From Rhyzopertha dominica (Eukaryota; Arthropoda; Insecta; Coleoptera; Bostrichidae), in contig QCXZ01000041.1 in assembly GCA_025024175.1 (NCBI GenBank), positions 36,947,786-37,011,785 on the forward strand: a stretch of DNA of 64,000 bases, given 5' to 3'. The position numbers were made by a program, and so were the translations under genes. Positions 36,077 through 48,641 of this stretch are shown here, piece by piece. The notes under the pieces were generated by a model, which was given only the letters and a program-made list of their open reading frames with translations, did no database searches and was not told the origin of the DNA. Position 1 is the first letter of the stretch, and each line of letters starts with the position of its first letter.

Positions 36077-36084
36077 GTAGTAAG

Positions 36085-36612
36085 AATATTTGGTCAGTTT
36101 TTTATAAAAGTGCTCATCCAAATCAAGTAAATTCTCAGCCACGACAAAGTAAATTGAAGTTGAGTTTGCCTTATGTACAAGGCCTTTCGGAAAAATTAAA
36201 GAGGATGCTTAGAAAACATGATATTTTAGTTGTTGATAGTACATATAATAATATAGATAAAATTTTAAGTTCTACTAAAGATAAAGTACATTTAGAGAGT
36301 GAGGGTGTTTACAAAATTACTTGTTCTTGCGGAAAGTGTTACATAGGTCAAACAAAAAGAAAAGTAGGTACGCGTTTGAAAGAACACATACGTGCTACTA
36401 GGTTGCAACAGATAGATAAATCTTCCGTAGCTGAACACTCATATTTGACTGGACACATGATTGATTTTGATAAAACAAAAATTTTACATAGGGAAAAATA
36501 TTATCACAAACGTCTAATAAAAGAAGCTATAGAAATTTGTAGGAATACTAATAATTTTAATAGGGATTGTGGAAATTATGAGTTAGGTGACATTTGGAAG
36601 GCTATTTTGTAG
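36085..36612 (+). CDS. Penelope-like GIY-YIG endonuclease domain (C-terminal part of the ORF)
   Basis: It continues the RT frame after the hAT-like insert and ends at TAG 36612. The nuclease signature is GVYKI...CYIGQTKRKVGTRLKEHI, preceded by a linker with CSCGKC cysteines and followed by SVAEHSYLTGH and IEICRNTNNFNRDCG. In Penelope-like elements this nuclease nicks the target DNA for reverse transcription. The domain looks intact, but separated from RT by the insertion. Confidence 0.85.
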   Translation, partial: NIWSVFYKSAHPNQVNSQPRQSKLKLSLPYVQGLSEKLKRMLRKHDILVVDSTYNNIDKILSSTKDKVHLESEGVYKITCSCGKCYIGQTKRKVGTRLKEHIRATRLQQIDKSSVAEHSYLTGHMIDFDKTKILHREKYYHKRLIKEAIEICRNTNNFNRDCGNYELGDIWKAIL

Positions 36613-36895
36613 TTATTTTTTATCAAGTAGTTCGTGTATATCTAGTAGGTAGGTAGTTCCTTTTTCATCGTTAGGTTCCTTTTTTATCAGGTTGGCACGT
36701 TGTTTCTATGACGTCTCGCATCCTTGGTGATTTGTTTATTTACTTTCAAAATTTTGTTTGAACTTGTGTCAGGCAAATTTTGAGGTTCTTCGTCTTTGAC
36801 AAAGATTACAGGCGTAATCGAAACGTCAGACTATTAATTTTTTGCCAGTGTTTTCAATAGACAGCGTTCTATCCGACAAAATATTATCTTATTAT
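36450..36895 (+). repeat. Right (3') terminal arm of the Penelope-like element
   Basis: Inverse of 33938-34382. It includes the end of the endonuclease ORF, the 3' untranslated part and a hammerhead-like motif, and is followed by the second target duplication AATCGTGTATAGTA. Confidence 0.85.
36792..36831 (+). ncRNA. Hammerhead-like ribozyme motif (right arm)
   Basis: Identical in sequence to the motif at 34002-34041: stem I GTCT/AGAC, core TTGACAA, stem II GATTAC/GTAATC, GAAAC, GTC. It lies 180 nt beyond the ORF stop on the coding strand, so it would be part of the element RNA. With almost no stem III it may need a dimer to fold, as proposed for other minimal hammerheads. Confidence 0.55.
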
Positions 36896-36909
36896 AATCG
36901 TGTATAGTA
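36896..36909 (+). repeat. 14-bp target-site duplication of the Penelope-like element, right copy
   Basis: Exact repeat of 33895-33908 (AATCGTGTATAGTA), placed directly after the 3' arm. Confidence 0.8.
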
Positions 36910-38077
36910 GTTGCTAAAATATTTTACTATTTATTTTTCACAAAAGTTGCAATATTGTTTTAAAGAAATTACAGGCACAATAATAATGACTTGAGACTTC
37001 ATTTCCTTGAGCGAGCTGAAGGAATCGCGACCCGATAGCCCTCTTTAGTGAGAAATGTGGATAAGCACATTCTAATTCTCGCATTAATATTGTTAGTTAT
37101 TTGGTATAAACCATCAATTGTATACTGTGTAAAAGTTCCAAGGTCTTTATCAAGAGATTTTATAGCAAGCGGTCAATTAAAATCATGCATTTGAGATAAA
37201 CGAACCACAAGGACTTGCGATGATCGGACGAAAACAGTATTTCATTATCAGACAAACGATGGCATCTTGAACGAAGGAATTTATATTCATCATATATTAT
37301 ACATGATTCGCAATGGACGCATTGCAACTGTATCATGAACAAACTAAGGAGGATATACATACCTAACTATAAGGCAGGACTGTAACTTGGATCTTTTAGT
37401 AAAGTAATATAGAAAAAACAGGCATTGCTAACATCATGCACATCTTCGAGAAAGGGCTAACCTGTCTCAGATAATTATACCGTACAAAGCAGAGTCTCGC
37501 AATGTTGGCACGATCTTCTTCGTTAGCATTCATAAATAGGTTATATGAATTAAAAACTGAAAAGTTCACAACTTCGATATCAAAAACTTTGCCTGGAATT
37601 CATATACAACCAGCGTGACGCATTTAGAATGACCTGTCCTCATACTTACATCGAACAAAGTCTAGGGGTTCTGAAACTTCGCGATTTAAACAAAAAAGGG
37701 GCTATTTCATTTTCGCACCCTATTAATTTAATACACCACCACGAGTATAATCTAAGTTACGGAGCCTAACTTTATTACAACCTATTATCCTTGATATAAA
37801 GATAATTTTTAACTTTTCCTCTTAAGAGCCCTGTCTCGGAACTTGTATTTATATTCTTATCTAAATATAAGGGAGGATAGTCTCTTGCAGACCTTTTAAT
37901 TTCGTTCTTTCCTGCAGCTTAATTACTTTGTGGGTCATCTGGTGGTGAAATACCGCTACATAAAATACTTCCCCGTTTTACAGTTCTATGCATAACTAAA
38001 ATAAAATAGCACACGTACCTATTAGCAGTATGAACCGCTTTATATGCATGAATATACGTATACATAGTAACTACCAA

Positions 38078-38095
38078 AATAATAATAATAATAAT
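38078..38095. repeat. (AAT)n microsatellite
   Basis: Six AAT units. Such runs also mark LINE 3' tails, but no LINE sequence was recognised beside it. Confidence 0.6.
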
Positions 38096-39584
38096 GTGTC
38101 TTTATTACTGATGTATCCTCTACAAACAGTATAGAAAGAAAACAAAATAATAAACAATGGAATATAAATTTAAATTAATATAAATTCTATGTAAGTGACG
38201 CACCGGCACTAGCAAATTGTAATATATAGTTAGCATTCAAATATACTGAGACTGGCTAAATACAGTTACGTATTGGTCTCGGTGTACTACGTTGTAGAAT
38301 GTTGTATTGTTTAAACCTTCAGTTCAGATCATATACCAGATCAAATATGAGCATCGTAGATAACTTGTTCGTACATTCCTTATTAGCATTATCCGTGCCA
38401 ATATAAAGAACATCATATTCAAATAGAACATGTCATTTAATCATTTTTTTAAATAGTAAACACGAAACAGTTGCGTGAATAGCAATCCGCCTAGCTCGTT
38501 ATTTAATCCTTTGAACAAAGATTTGTTTTAAACTTTAAATGTAGCATTAGTTGGATATAGTAGGAGTCTGATACAGTTGCTTTTAATGGCCCACCTGAAT
38601 ATCATGTTTGATATCAGGCCCCTTATTGAGTCATATTTCTTTTTAATTTTAAAAATATTGTCATCCCGTATATTTACTTACTGCAAATTTATTTTTAAAT
38701 TATTAAACAGAAAAGGTTTGAAGTTATCCTGTGTAAGTAGAAATATATCTACCTATAGCTGCAAGCTTCAAAAATTTTAAACATATATAACAGACAATTA
38801 AAGTAGTATTTTTATGCCATATATATCTAACATTATTTATTGGAGATTATATCCGGAATTCTTAATGAAACAGAAATATTCTTATTTAGTTTTTCTTTCT
38901 ACAAACATAAAGCACTATTTAAAAAAGCAAATACCACAATCACATTAAAATTTTAAGTATTTAGTGATTAAGCACAAAAGTCTTCGGTAACATCTACAAG
39001 AATGCAATTGTCATTTACTAATTCAATTTAATTGCTACTTGATATGCAGCAAACTCTGAACTGTTTTCAGCCAATAAGTCGACAGAGGACGTTTACGTTT
39101 ATTTTTATAAATGTCACCACATAAATTTGTGCAAATGACGTCAAATTGTTATGCAAGTATGAAGCTGGTTCTTGCGAGTTTCCTCCATAATGATTGCAAC
39201 AATCAAAAATTTACACCTGAAACAATAACGCATAAAAATATATTTCTTACAAAGGAATGAAGGTCTAAATTTGCTATGTTATACTGACAAAATAATATAT
39301 TTATATGAAAAAAGTTGATTTTTTGTATTCGTAGCTGATAACCAAAATTCAGTTCGTTTGTCATAACGATAGAAAGGTTATTAGCGATAAACGTGTAACA
39401 CAAGTTTGAAGGACTATAACTTTTTGATGGTTCATATATAGAATACGCATGAAAGAGGTTGAATCGGTGTAAAATTTGTCGATGATTACTCTTCTCGAGG
39501 AGAAACAACTAATAATTGGTGGCAACTTGTTCAATTACATTGTATATATTCATCTTCTGTGGCTCCTTATAAGCCAGCATGGCT

Positions 39585-39663
39585 CCCTGAATACAAAATC
39601 TACTTTTGGGGCTCCCAAAAAACACTGTGTGGCCACCAGAGGAGCTCCCATTGAGAATCACTG
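39585..39663 (-). repeat. Possible hAT-like element end
   Basis: Read on the minus strand from 39663, the sequence starts CAGTGATTCTCAATGGGAG, very like hAT termini. The opposite end and an 8-bp duplication were not found, so this may be a truncated copy. Confidence 0.35.
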
Positions 39664-42600
39664 TTCTAATAGATACAAAGTTCAACAAGGTAATTATTTC
39701 ACTAATTGCTTAAATAAGTTTTATCCAGTAATTATGCTTTGAATCGTCAGAACATACATCAGCATGTGCATTAACTTGCGAGATACAGTAACCCACAAAG
39801 GACCCCTGTGTTTACGGCCTGACAAAAAAATGTGTTTTTGTTTTCATTAATCAAATATTTACGCCCCACAAAACATTTTCCTCGTTATTTTTAATTGAAT
39901 TTTAATTGTTCGCATTTCGGCCTAACTGTTTTCGACTTTGAATGTTTATTGTGCTTTCTCCTCCGGCTCGTTTCAAATGAAATCGCAGTGAAAGATCGTC
40001 TGAATTTTAATTGCGTTTTTCTTCGAGAACTACGTGGATATACTGTCGACAATTTCGCACGACCGTAAGCTTAGCGAACACATTCGGAATCCATATTATT
40101 TGTTTACATTAGTGGTTTTACATTTATTTTATTTTTTCGCCATTCCTCATTGATCAAAGAGTTACAAACATAAATACAACTACGTGCTCGTTAATACAAC
40201 AAACTGATTCACCACTTCTGGTATGTGGCTTTTTAACGTCAACTATTCTTGTCTTTGTTACCTTGTTTACTAACGTGTAAATATATAGGTATATCAGATT
40301 CAATTATACAGCAATTTTAATACTAACGTTAACTTGTTGTGCCGCATTCCTGCCCTGTAAGTGTCTCTCACAAATCAGAAGCAATCTCAAGTAGTTTAAC
40401 CCAAAAGGCCAATAAGTTTAATTTAATATTTAACGTAGGAATCCAACTAACTTTACCGGACTTATTCCAGCACGTCTCTCTTTTGTGTTACGACCGCATT
40501 TTTCATCTAACTACAATGTTATCGAAATAATTACTAAGAAATTTTGATGAAGAAAGCATGAACTACACAAAGAAATCTGTATGCAAGAGAACAATTGAGT
40601 GTATTAAAAATAATGAAAATTAGTTTTAAATTTATTGGATATTCATCCTAGTAAGTTAACAAAGACAATTCCTACTCCGAAATATCATTAAGGCAAGGAA
40701 ATATCAATATTCGCCAGGGTCCGGTAGTTTTTGCATTAACACGTCTTCTATTTACCCTATTACCAGGAATGAAAAAAATTATAAACGAATAGAAATTCAG
40801 TTTTGAGAAATTGCAAATTAAAAATAAAGATTATATATATTTTGGCTTCTACAACATGGATCAGGAACAAAAGTGTATTTGATAATCTTAAATAGCATAA
40901 TATATGTATATCACACCAGGATCCAATTAGTAACCACCTGAACCGCCTACTTTAATATTGGGATTAATTTTCAGAATCAGTATAAGACACTCTAAAATTT
41001 AATAAATTTATTCATTTGCAGGATCGGTAAATGTTGTAAACAACAATATTTTATCAAGTCCCAGATCTGTTACAACGCAAACTAGTGGGCGTCCAGCTTC
41101 TTGCTCGCGGCTCCTTTCCAATCTTGACGAATCTCCCGATATGACACCCTTTTGCACAGTGACTACGCTGCTTGTCGTTTGCTTGACCAATCAATCAATT
41201 ATGTTTGAACGATAGAACTATGTCATTGTCACAATCCTGATTTCCACCAATATGTCGTAGTAGTAAACCAGCATGGCATCATCTGGTTGTAGCTTCTAAC
41301 TATTATCGTGGTAAAGGTATTTTCATATATAATGCATATGACGTACCTACTTTAAGTAGTTTATTCGATGCAGTTCCGTAGACAATTACCATATTTTCAA
41401 AACGGAGTAAAACAGCCTCTCACGGATTGCGTAGTCATGTGACGTCATTAATTTGTCGTATGTGTCTATTTCAGCAATAGCACGAGTTTAGTTTATTTTC
41501 GCCTTTACGTTAGATAGGTTTGTTGCTAGGTCAGGTGTACTCCAGGGATCGAATCTTTGTCCCTTGTTGGTTTTATTATTTGTTAGCGATATTACACGTA
41601 TCTAAAGGAGGATATGCTTCCAATTCTTAAATGGGGCGCCTGTCTCTGAGCATTTATAAGTCTGTTGTTTCATTTTTCAAAGAAACAGGCCTTCTAACCT
41701 GTACATACTGAATTAGTTATGTTAAACTTCCTAGATGATATACTTTTAAGGCTTGGGTGTTACTTTTGACCATAAAATGGTGCTTAACCAACAGGTGCAA
41801 ATGATACAGTCTACTTTTGGTGACAAACTTTTTTTGTAGCATTCTTAACGATAAAATTTAGAGACAAGGACACATTTGCACACTAGATGGAATACGAACA
41901 CATTCGTAAACATGTTGTAACGGTCATTTAATTTCGTAATGTTCTTTTTGAAGCTCTTCTGTTTAGTCTTTTAGGTGATTAAGTTTCACTAACGATGCAT
42001 TTTCCAAACATATTTTTTTTGTCATTTTGCCTACGCTGGTGCGTAATGCTAAAACGCTAATTCGGCAGTTTAATTCAAAATAAGATTATCCGATTGTGTG
42101 GCCTTCTTTTACCTGTCAGGTATCAGTACAATAGTTGAACTGAGGGCCTGAGTAAACGCTGAAAAGCGGGGACGTAGTAAAATAAATTTCGGTAAAATTC
42201 CAACTGCATGAAGCAGGATTTAATATTTTACTACAAATTGTTATCGTCGACATTTTGGTATTTGATTTCGTGGGTGAGATTCAGTAATATTCGAGACCCT
42301 TGGTCTTCGTCGATAGCAATCAGCTGACACTGGATTCACCCAATTCACTACAGCAGTCATACTTTCTGACCTAACAATCTGCAGTTTAATAAATCCGAGT
42401 GTGAAAAGCCCATCTCCATATAGGGTAAGTGTCAACCTAGGAATTTCTGTATATCTAACTATCCGTTCGTTAGGCTTTTTTTACTTACCTGGCAAAAAAC
42501 CAAAGAGAAAACAGCGAGGTCAGCTGGACTTACGCAACGCCTTGTGGAAAATTCAATGTTTTCCGGGATTGGTCTGCAAGAGTATGCAATCTGAGACGAA

Positions 42601-45158
42601 GCAACGGCGATAGATCTGATTCTGGCTCGACTTACGTAACCATCCCGTGTACATTGAGCTCTGCCCTGAAGGATGTGATATCTGTCTCTATCTTGGACCT
42701 AGGCTGAGTACAAAATTTTCGTTGTGTCCTTACTTACCTTCATTTGAAGTGATCGCTAAGAGTTTTGTATGTATCGCTATTTTATGCCATAGTGGAGATC
42801 ACGCCGAATCGCGAAATCATTTCGTGTTTTGTAGGATTGCGTACTTACATTTTAAGATAATATGTACCTTTTAGTTACCGGTCAAGTTATTTGTAAAAGA
42901 ATATTGATTGATTCAATACTTACCTGATTATTTTGTATTTTTTCTTGATGCCTTGTAACGTAGTTTTCTTGTATAGTTTATATTGCATTTGATATATATT
43001 TTTGTAGCGTTTGTACTAATTAATAACACTTTAACTTTATTTCGAAGCCTTGTGCTATTGGTTTTCCAACGATTTTAAATATGATTGCGCACTCATATGT
43101 TTGGAAATTGCAGTAAACACTGGGATTCACTTGATTTAATACATCCCGCTTTATATCTAATAAAATTAAATTCAAAAAATTCATTCAAATTTAATTTCAA
43201 TCAAGGCGTGTCACTAATTTTTACTTCTGTAATAAACACTTAGTAATAGTTTTTTTTGTATTTCCGCAAACCTACTGTCACTGTTATTTTGATATTTTTT
43301 TGTCAGTGATTTATCGAATAACTTCATTGGGCTTAAAATTATCTGGCGCCTTGGCTCTCTTTTTAATTTTGAAGTTTGAACCCAGCCCACTCCTACAGCT
43401 AGTCGTGGTATTTGCCCATTGCGTGAGCGGTATACACCTGTATAATTCTTTTGCAGTTCAATAATAATAATTTTTGTTTCCTTTTCTGTTTTTATAATAC
43501 TTACGTTTTTGTAATACGTGATAATGTATGAGGATTTATCGTAACGTGTTATAGAAATTTGGTTAAGTACGTACTACGCGTTATGCTAATTGTGAATTGG
43601 CACTTACTGCTCAAAACTACAAAACCAACGTACAATCACCTATTAATTTTATGATGACCATTTTAGTGCCACATTAAAATATCGTAACATCAGTTTTGAG
43701 AAGGTTGGAGCCGAAGTGGCGAGATCACTTATACAAGAATTTAAATTTTTTCATGTAATTTGAGTACATTTTGTCTATTGAAAACAAAACATTATTGTTC
43801 CTATTAATAATACATATTTACATTTATTTTATGCAGTACTATATAAAATGTAAACAAAACAACATACACGCGAAAAGTGGTAAGAAGGTAAGCAGGTTAG
43901 GAGTGTTGTGATATACAAGGAAATAAGAAATACTCTCTTATTGGATAAATAAAGCGAACTGCTTATCAGACTCCCAAAGGAACAGTGGCTGGTGAGGAAA
44001 AGCGTACAGAAAAACAAAGGAAAATTGAATACAAGCAGGCGCCCATGAAGCTACAGCAAACATCTGCAGTCAACACGCGTTTATAAAAATTTACGTACGT
44101 TATTACCGCACCGCCCTCTAGCTGAAGACGTTAAACAGAGAAGACAAACAAGCTTTACCTTCTGTAGCATCCAGGCGAGTGGTAGGTAGATTTTATGCAT
44201 TCATAAAGTATGTTTACCTAAGCCGTAGCGGTGGCGGCGTTACTACCGCGCAAAAAACGAAATTGGTGCTCCCGACTTCAATTTATGCTGGGAAATACGT
44301 CCGCAGGGAGAGACTTTTTTGATGTCATAATATTATTGTAATCCGGGATTATAAGAATCCTACTTTGCAACAAGTTTTCGGCGATAAATTGCTATAAATA
44401 TGTAAATGTTTGCGGGCAAAATGTAGCCTTGCAGTTACGTGTTCTCTTTTTTCGGGGCCCGCAGACCTTGGTGTATGGAGCAGCAGGATCGATAGCCACC
44501 GCAGCAATGGGTTTGACGCATTTACAGTTTTTGCTCTAAAGTCGGAGTAAATTAACACGGCACTTGTTTTGCTTCCAACGGCAGTTCTTATTAAGTGAGA
44601 CAAGGTTGTTTTGTAAGCTACAATGAATTCATTTAATGCGGAGCTTGTTACGGCACGGTCGCCTGAAACTAATTTTTCTCGGTAGCTTGCGGTCTATTTA
44701 CACTAGAAATATGAACTACACCCTGCCACCACATATAATAAATTTGCTAATATCTCCTACACGACGAGATACTCGCCATTCGGCTTGAAACGAAGTAGTA
44801 TACACGTTGCAACGCTTAATCATAACCCGGCTTATTTTGCTGCTTGCTACTTCATTGCATAAAGGTGTAAATAATATTCTGAAAGTGTTTTTAAATTCTA
44901 CTACTGATTAAAGTATATCTAGTCTTTTCCAAATATTTTAGTTATGAGTTAGTTCTGCGGGAATTAATTCCATATGACCATATGACTTCAAGTGACAAAT
45001 ATGCTGAAGATCTGAACGAGACAAATAGTTGTCTTCAAATATTTTGACGAGAGAACCACAGTGATCGCATCGCGGTATCTCAAGTAGTAAAGGATAGAAA
45101 AAAATGCAGTGTTCGAATAAGTTAAATAAAATAAGAGTAGAGTGTCGTTTTCTCTATT

Positions 45159-45407
45159 GTAATTAAATTATAATGAAAAACCCTAACCACAATGATTTAA
45201 AGAGACTAAATACGTATTTCGGCAGTAAGCTGCCATCTTCACCACAGTGAATGACTTCTTGAATGTCCGGGCGGATTAACCGGAGGATATTCTCCTCACC
45301 AGGTCTTCAACGGAAGAAGTCATTCACTATACTGAAGATGGCTGCTTAAGGGTATTTAGGCTCTCTAAATCATTGTTGTTAGGATTTTTTCATTATAGTT
45401 TGATTAC
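45159..45407. repeat. 249-bp palindromic repeat with hammerhead-like cores
   Basis: Arms 45159-45260 and 45314-45407 are about 85% inverted copies around a 53-bp GC-richer spacer. On the minus strand the left arm reads GTGAAGA, a 5-bp stem II (GGCAG-CTTA-CTGCC) and GAAA. The right arm on the plus strand reads CTGAAGA, a perfect CUGANGA, but has lost the GAAA side. The arrangement (left motif minus, right motif plus) equals that of the self-inverted Penelope copy at 56826-57129. It may be a related solo terminal repeat. Confidence 0.5.
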
Positions 45408-45767
45408 GTTTGTATAAGTTGGTTATGTTTCGGATATTTGGCTGATGCTCAATCTTCGGTACGTGCGTTCTCTGAATGCGTCCTCTAGGATTTGAGGCTT
45501 ACTGAAAGACTTAGGTGGTAACCAGACCTGACCGATGTATTAACTGGACTTGAGGGATGGCCTGACCGATAAACCGACTAGACTTGAGGGACAGCCAGAC
45601 CTGACCTCTCTTCCCACAGATAGTCACTCTATTACAATCGCATCACATCAATAATAGGCACCTCATTTCATTTTTATTTTATACGTTTTTGAAAAAATCT
45701 TAGCAAGTTTGAGACTTGTGACTACAGAGAAATATGCATTATAGACGTAACAAATGATCCTACTATA

Positions 45768-46310
45768 GTGGGAGCGCAAGCTACCTCACTTCAACACCCC
45801 TTATACAACTTAAATAGGTATATACATACAAATTTTGGCAATTTTTAAGTAAAATGATCTGATAAATTCGAATTTTGAGGTAGCAATTAGATCAGAAATT
45901 GCAAATGTGCTGAAAAGTCCGATTTTCCACAATTTTTGGATATTACGATTTAGACAGTTTTTTAAACATTTCAACCGCTTTTTCGGTAACGGCAGAACCC
46001 AAAGACCTGATTTTTTTACAGGCTATACTTTGAAATGTGCAGATGACGAAGGTCTGCCCGAAACATTCAAAGTTTAAAAGTTTTGTCAAAAAAATAATAT
46101 ACGCATGGAAGACATATATAGCTGTATAGGTAAAGGAAACTTCACGTATCGGACAGCTATATTTGTTTTTCATAATCCGTCGATACATCAGCGAGACAAA
46201 TTAAATGAATGGTTCATATTTATTTTTAGGGAAATAATATACTCAAAATATTGCAAAGCAAAAAACTTACGGTGAGGTAAAGTGAAAGGTTTTGAGCGCG
46301 CGCTCTCTGC
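45768..46310 (+). repeat. Left long terminal inverted repeat
   Basis: Pairs with 47837-48384. The open frame at 45943-46188 lies wholly inside this arm and has no recognised domain. Confidence 0.65.
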
Positions 46311-46609
46311 CATTGCGTGACTAGGTATCAGTGAAAGATACGAGGCCACACAGTGCACTGCGCGGCCACAGCAGGCAGATTTTTATAAAATCATGTAACT
46401 TACCTTCCACAAATAACAAAGATGTGCTATGCACACATCACAATACTTTGGTAATTGTACACAAATAGTCCAAAAACAGGTTATTTTCAGATGGCGTTAT
46501 GAAAACAGTATATTCATAAGTTGCCCTTGCACAAACAAGGAATAAAACATTGCACGTTACACGTGCATCGAAATGAACATGTAAAGTTTTTGCACAACCC
46601 GGTTGTGGA

Positions 46610-47570
46610 TTATTGACAAATAAAGTTGGTTAAAGTTCTTCCTATTTTATGTGCCATCCGACTTCCAACAAGCATATTTGGACTTGGCGGCTTTATTTGC
46701 CAAGCTGTTTTGTAAACCGCACACTGCATGTAGGCCCTTCTAACGTGAAACTTAAAATTTTCTGTCATCAAAGGACTTGTGGTTTTCTTAATTGTCTTAA
46801 TAAGTTTAGCCATGTGCTAACAGTTTGACTGCAGTCTGCAGGGAGATACTTTGGCAAAACTGGTTCCATCCGACTCAGGTAAACAACCAGCAATTTTACA
46901 ACTTTTGTAGCCGAACATACTCTTAACAATAACAATACTTTCGCCAAAGCGATGGTAAATTTTCTCGACAACTAGGTAACTTGGGTATTAAGGTTTTCAA
47001 GCAATATTATTTAATTCGCATTCTGCTTGTAATAATTTTCTAGTATGAGCAAGTCATTGCGTTTTCCTCGATAACCAACTTTTTTTTGGAGGTTTGATAA
47101 TTTTTTTTAAGAAAATGTCGTTAAACTGTGGGTTTTCTTTTTGTAGAGCTGCTCTAGTATTGACAGGTTTCAGTAAATAACGTTCCATGCATAATTCGTG
47201 ATCGTGGTATTTAAAATCGTTAGCAATCATCATCACCAAACCCTTGAATTTTATATAACATGTCGGTATCATTGAGTAATATCTGCCTTTCAAAAGTAGC
47301 AATTATTAAAAGTTTATAATTGCCTTTTGAAACACGCGACTTATCACAAATAAAACAAATTTGTGGGGTCTGACTTTTGGAACGAATGATTTTTGCTGTT
47401 GGAACATCTGCTGCTTACAAACCGACATTATAAAAATCTCTCATGTATGATATTCTGGACTGAGAGTGCCACAGGGGATTCTTTTCATTAAATCCAAATT
47501 TATTTTTCGAGTGCTTTTTTAGAGCCGCAAAATATTTATCTATTTTCGGGATGACACATATAAGTGATTC
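46610..47570 (-). pseudogene. Broken ORFs inside the long-TIR element, transposase-like by position
   Basis: Several minus-strand frames lie end to end with stops and shifts between them: LICVIPKIDKYFAALKKHSK near 47530-47570, KFKGLVMMIANDFKYHDHEL near 47200, LVVYLSRMEPVLPKYLPADC near 46870, and FKFHVRRAYMQCAVYKTAWQ near 46720. They may be the remains of a single gene. I do not recognise the family. A transposase is suggested only by its place between inverted repeats. Confidence 0.35.
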
Positions 47571-47836
47571 GTACCGCTCTTCTGTTACCCCTTGAAGGCT
47601 TTCGTTGGTACTACGTATCTTGAAAAAAATAATACCTTCCTTAACTCGCTACATGAAATGCAACAACAAGCAAAATAGGTTTCTGACTTACGTTTCTTTT
47701 TTGCAATTATGTTCACTGCATACAAGAAGAATAAAAACACATACATAATACAATATGCGAACACAACGTAACTACACATGTATACCGTATACCTACGCAA
47801 ACGTAGCTATAGCGGTTGCCAGAACACGCTAATACG

Positions 47837-48384
47837 GCGAGCGCGCTCCAAAACTTTTAATTTAACTCGCCGTAACTTTTTTATCTTACAATATTTTGTG
47901 TTCATTTTTTCACTAAAAATAAATCTGAACCATCATTTCTATTTGTCTCGCTGATGCATCGACAATTTATGAAAAAATAAGTATAGCTGTCCGAGACGTG
48001 AAATTTCCTTTACCTAAATATGTTGCTCATGTCTATATAATTTTTTTCGCAAGTTGGTTTTAAATGTTGAAATGTTTCTGAAAGACCGTCATTATCTGCA
48101 TGTTTCAAAGTATATCTGTTTAAAAAATCAGCTGTTTAGGTCTTACCATTACCGAAAAAGCAATTAAAACGTTTTAAAAATTGCACAAATTGTGATTTAA
48201 AAAAATTATGAAAAAAACTGACAACTGGCAATTTTGCAATTTCGCATTCAATCGCGACCTCGAAATTCCAATTCAGCTGATCAGTTTACGTGATAATTGC
48301 CCAAATTTGTTTGTATATGTTTAAGTTGTATAGGGGGTCCTTAAAACGCATAATTTTGAGGTTCTACGCTAGTCGGAGCGTCCC
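47837..48384 (-). repeat. Right long terminal inverted repeat
   Basis: Reverse complement of 45768-46310. Both arms have diverged by many substitutions and small indels, so the element is old. Confidence 0.65.
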
Positions 48385-48641
48385 TCACAACTCCTATGCA
48401 ATTACGTTTTCACTTTCATTTGTCAAGATATTGGTGGTAAAGTTGAAAAATATAGCATGTTATGTGATTATATTCATCGTTGGGAACAAAGCACTTATAA
48501 ACATATAATTAAATAAAACAACATTTTGTAAAATTGAGCAAAAAAAATTACAAGTATATTCTTTGATACTCAGACTTTATAGAATATAGTGCACTTATTC
48601 AGCAAAGCCTATTCTGGTATAAAATCTTTATCATCACTGAA

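Larger units (their letters stand above)
33909..36895 (+). mobile_element. Penelope-like retroelement, 5'-truncated, with inverted terminal arms
   Basis: It is flanked by a 14-bp duplication. It contains 29 unique bases, an inverted copy of its own 3' end (33938-34382), an RT ORF (34376-35323) and a GIY-YIG endonuclease (36085-36612), and ends in the matching arm (36450-36895). A hAT-like insert at 35324-36076 splits the ORF. Removing it, together with one target-duplication copy, leaves the reading frame open across the junction. Inverted partial terminal copies are known for this class. The RT N-terminal part is missing, so the copy was dead on arrival. Each arm holds a hammerhead-like motif. 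Confidence 0.88.
36910..45158. other. Intergenic DNA, no gene recognised
   Basis: More than 8 kb of AT-rich sequence with only short chance frames on both strands. Small features are an (AAT)n run at about 38078-38095 and a possible hAT-like end at 39663. No conserved protein domain, splice-linked exon chain or RNA gene was recognised. Confidence 0.5.
45768..48384. mobile_element. 2.6-kb DNA element with ~540-bp terminal inverted repeats
   Basis: The left arm (45768-46310) and right arm (47837-48384) are reverse complements at roughly 75-80%, shown by GTCGATACATCAGCGAGACA at 46172 against TGTCTCGCTGATGCATCGAC at 47944, and by matching GAGCGCGC stretches at the inner ends. The 1.5-kb interior holds broken minus-strand open frames. 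Outer ends near GGGAGCGC are approximate, and no target duplication was settled. Family unknown. Confidence 0.65.
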
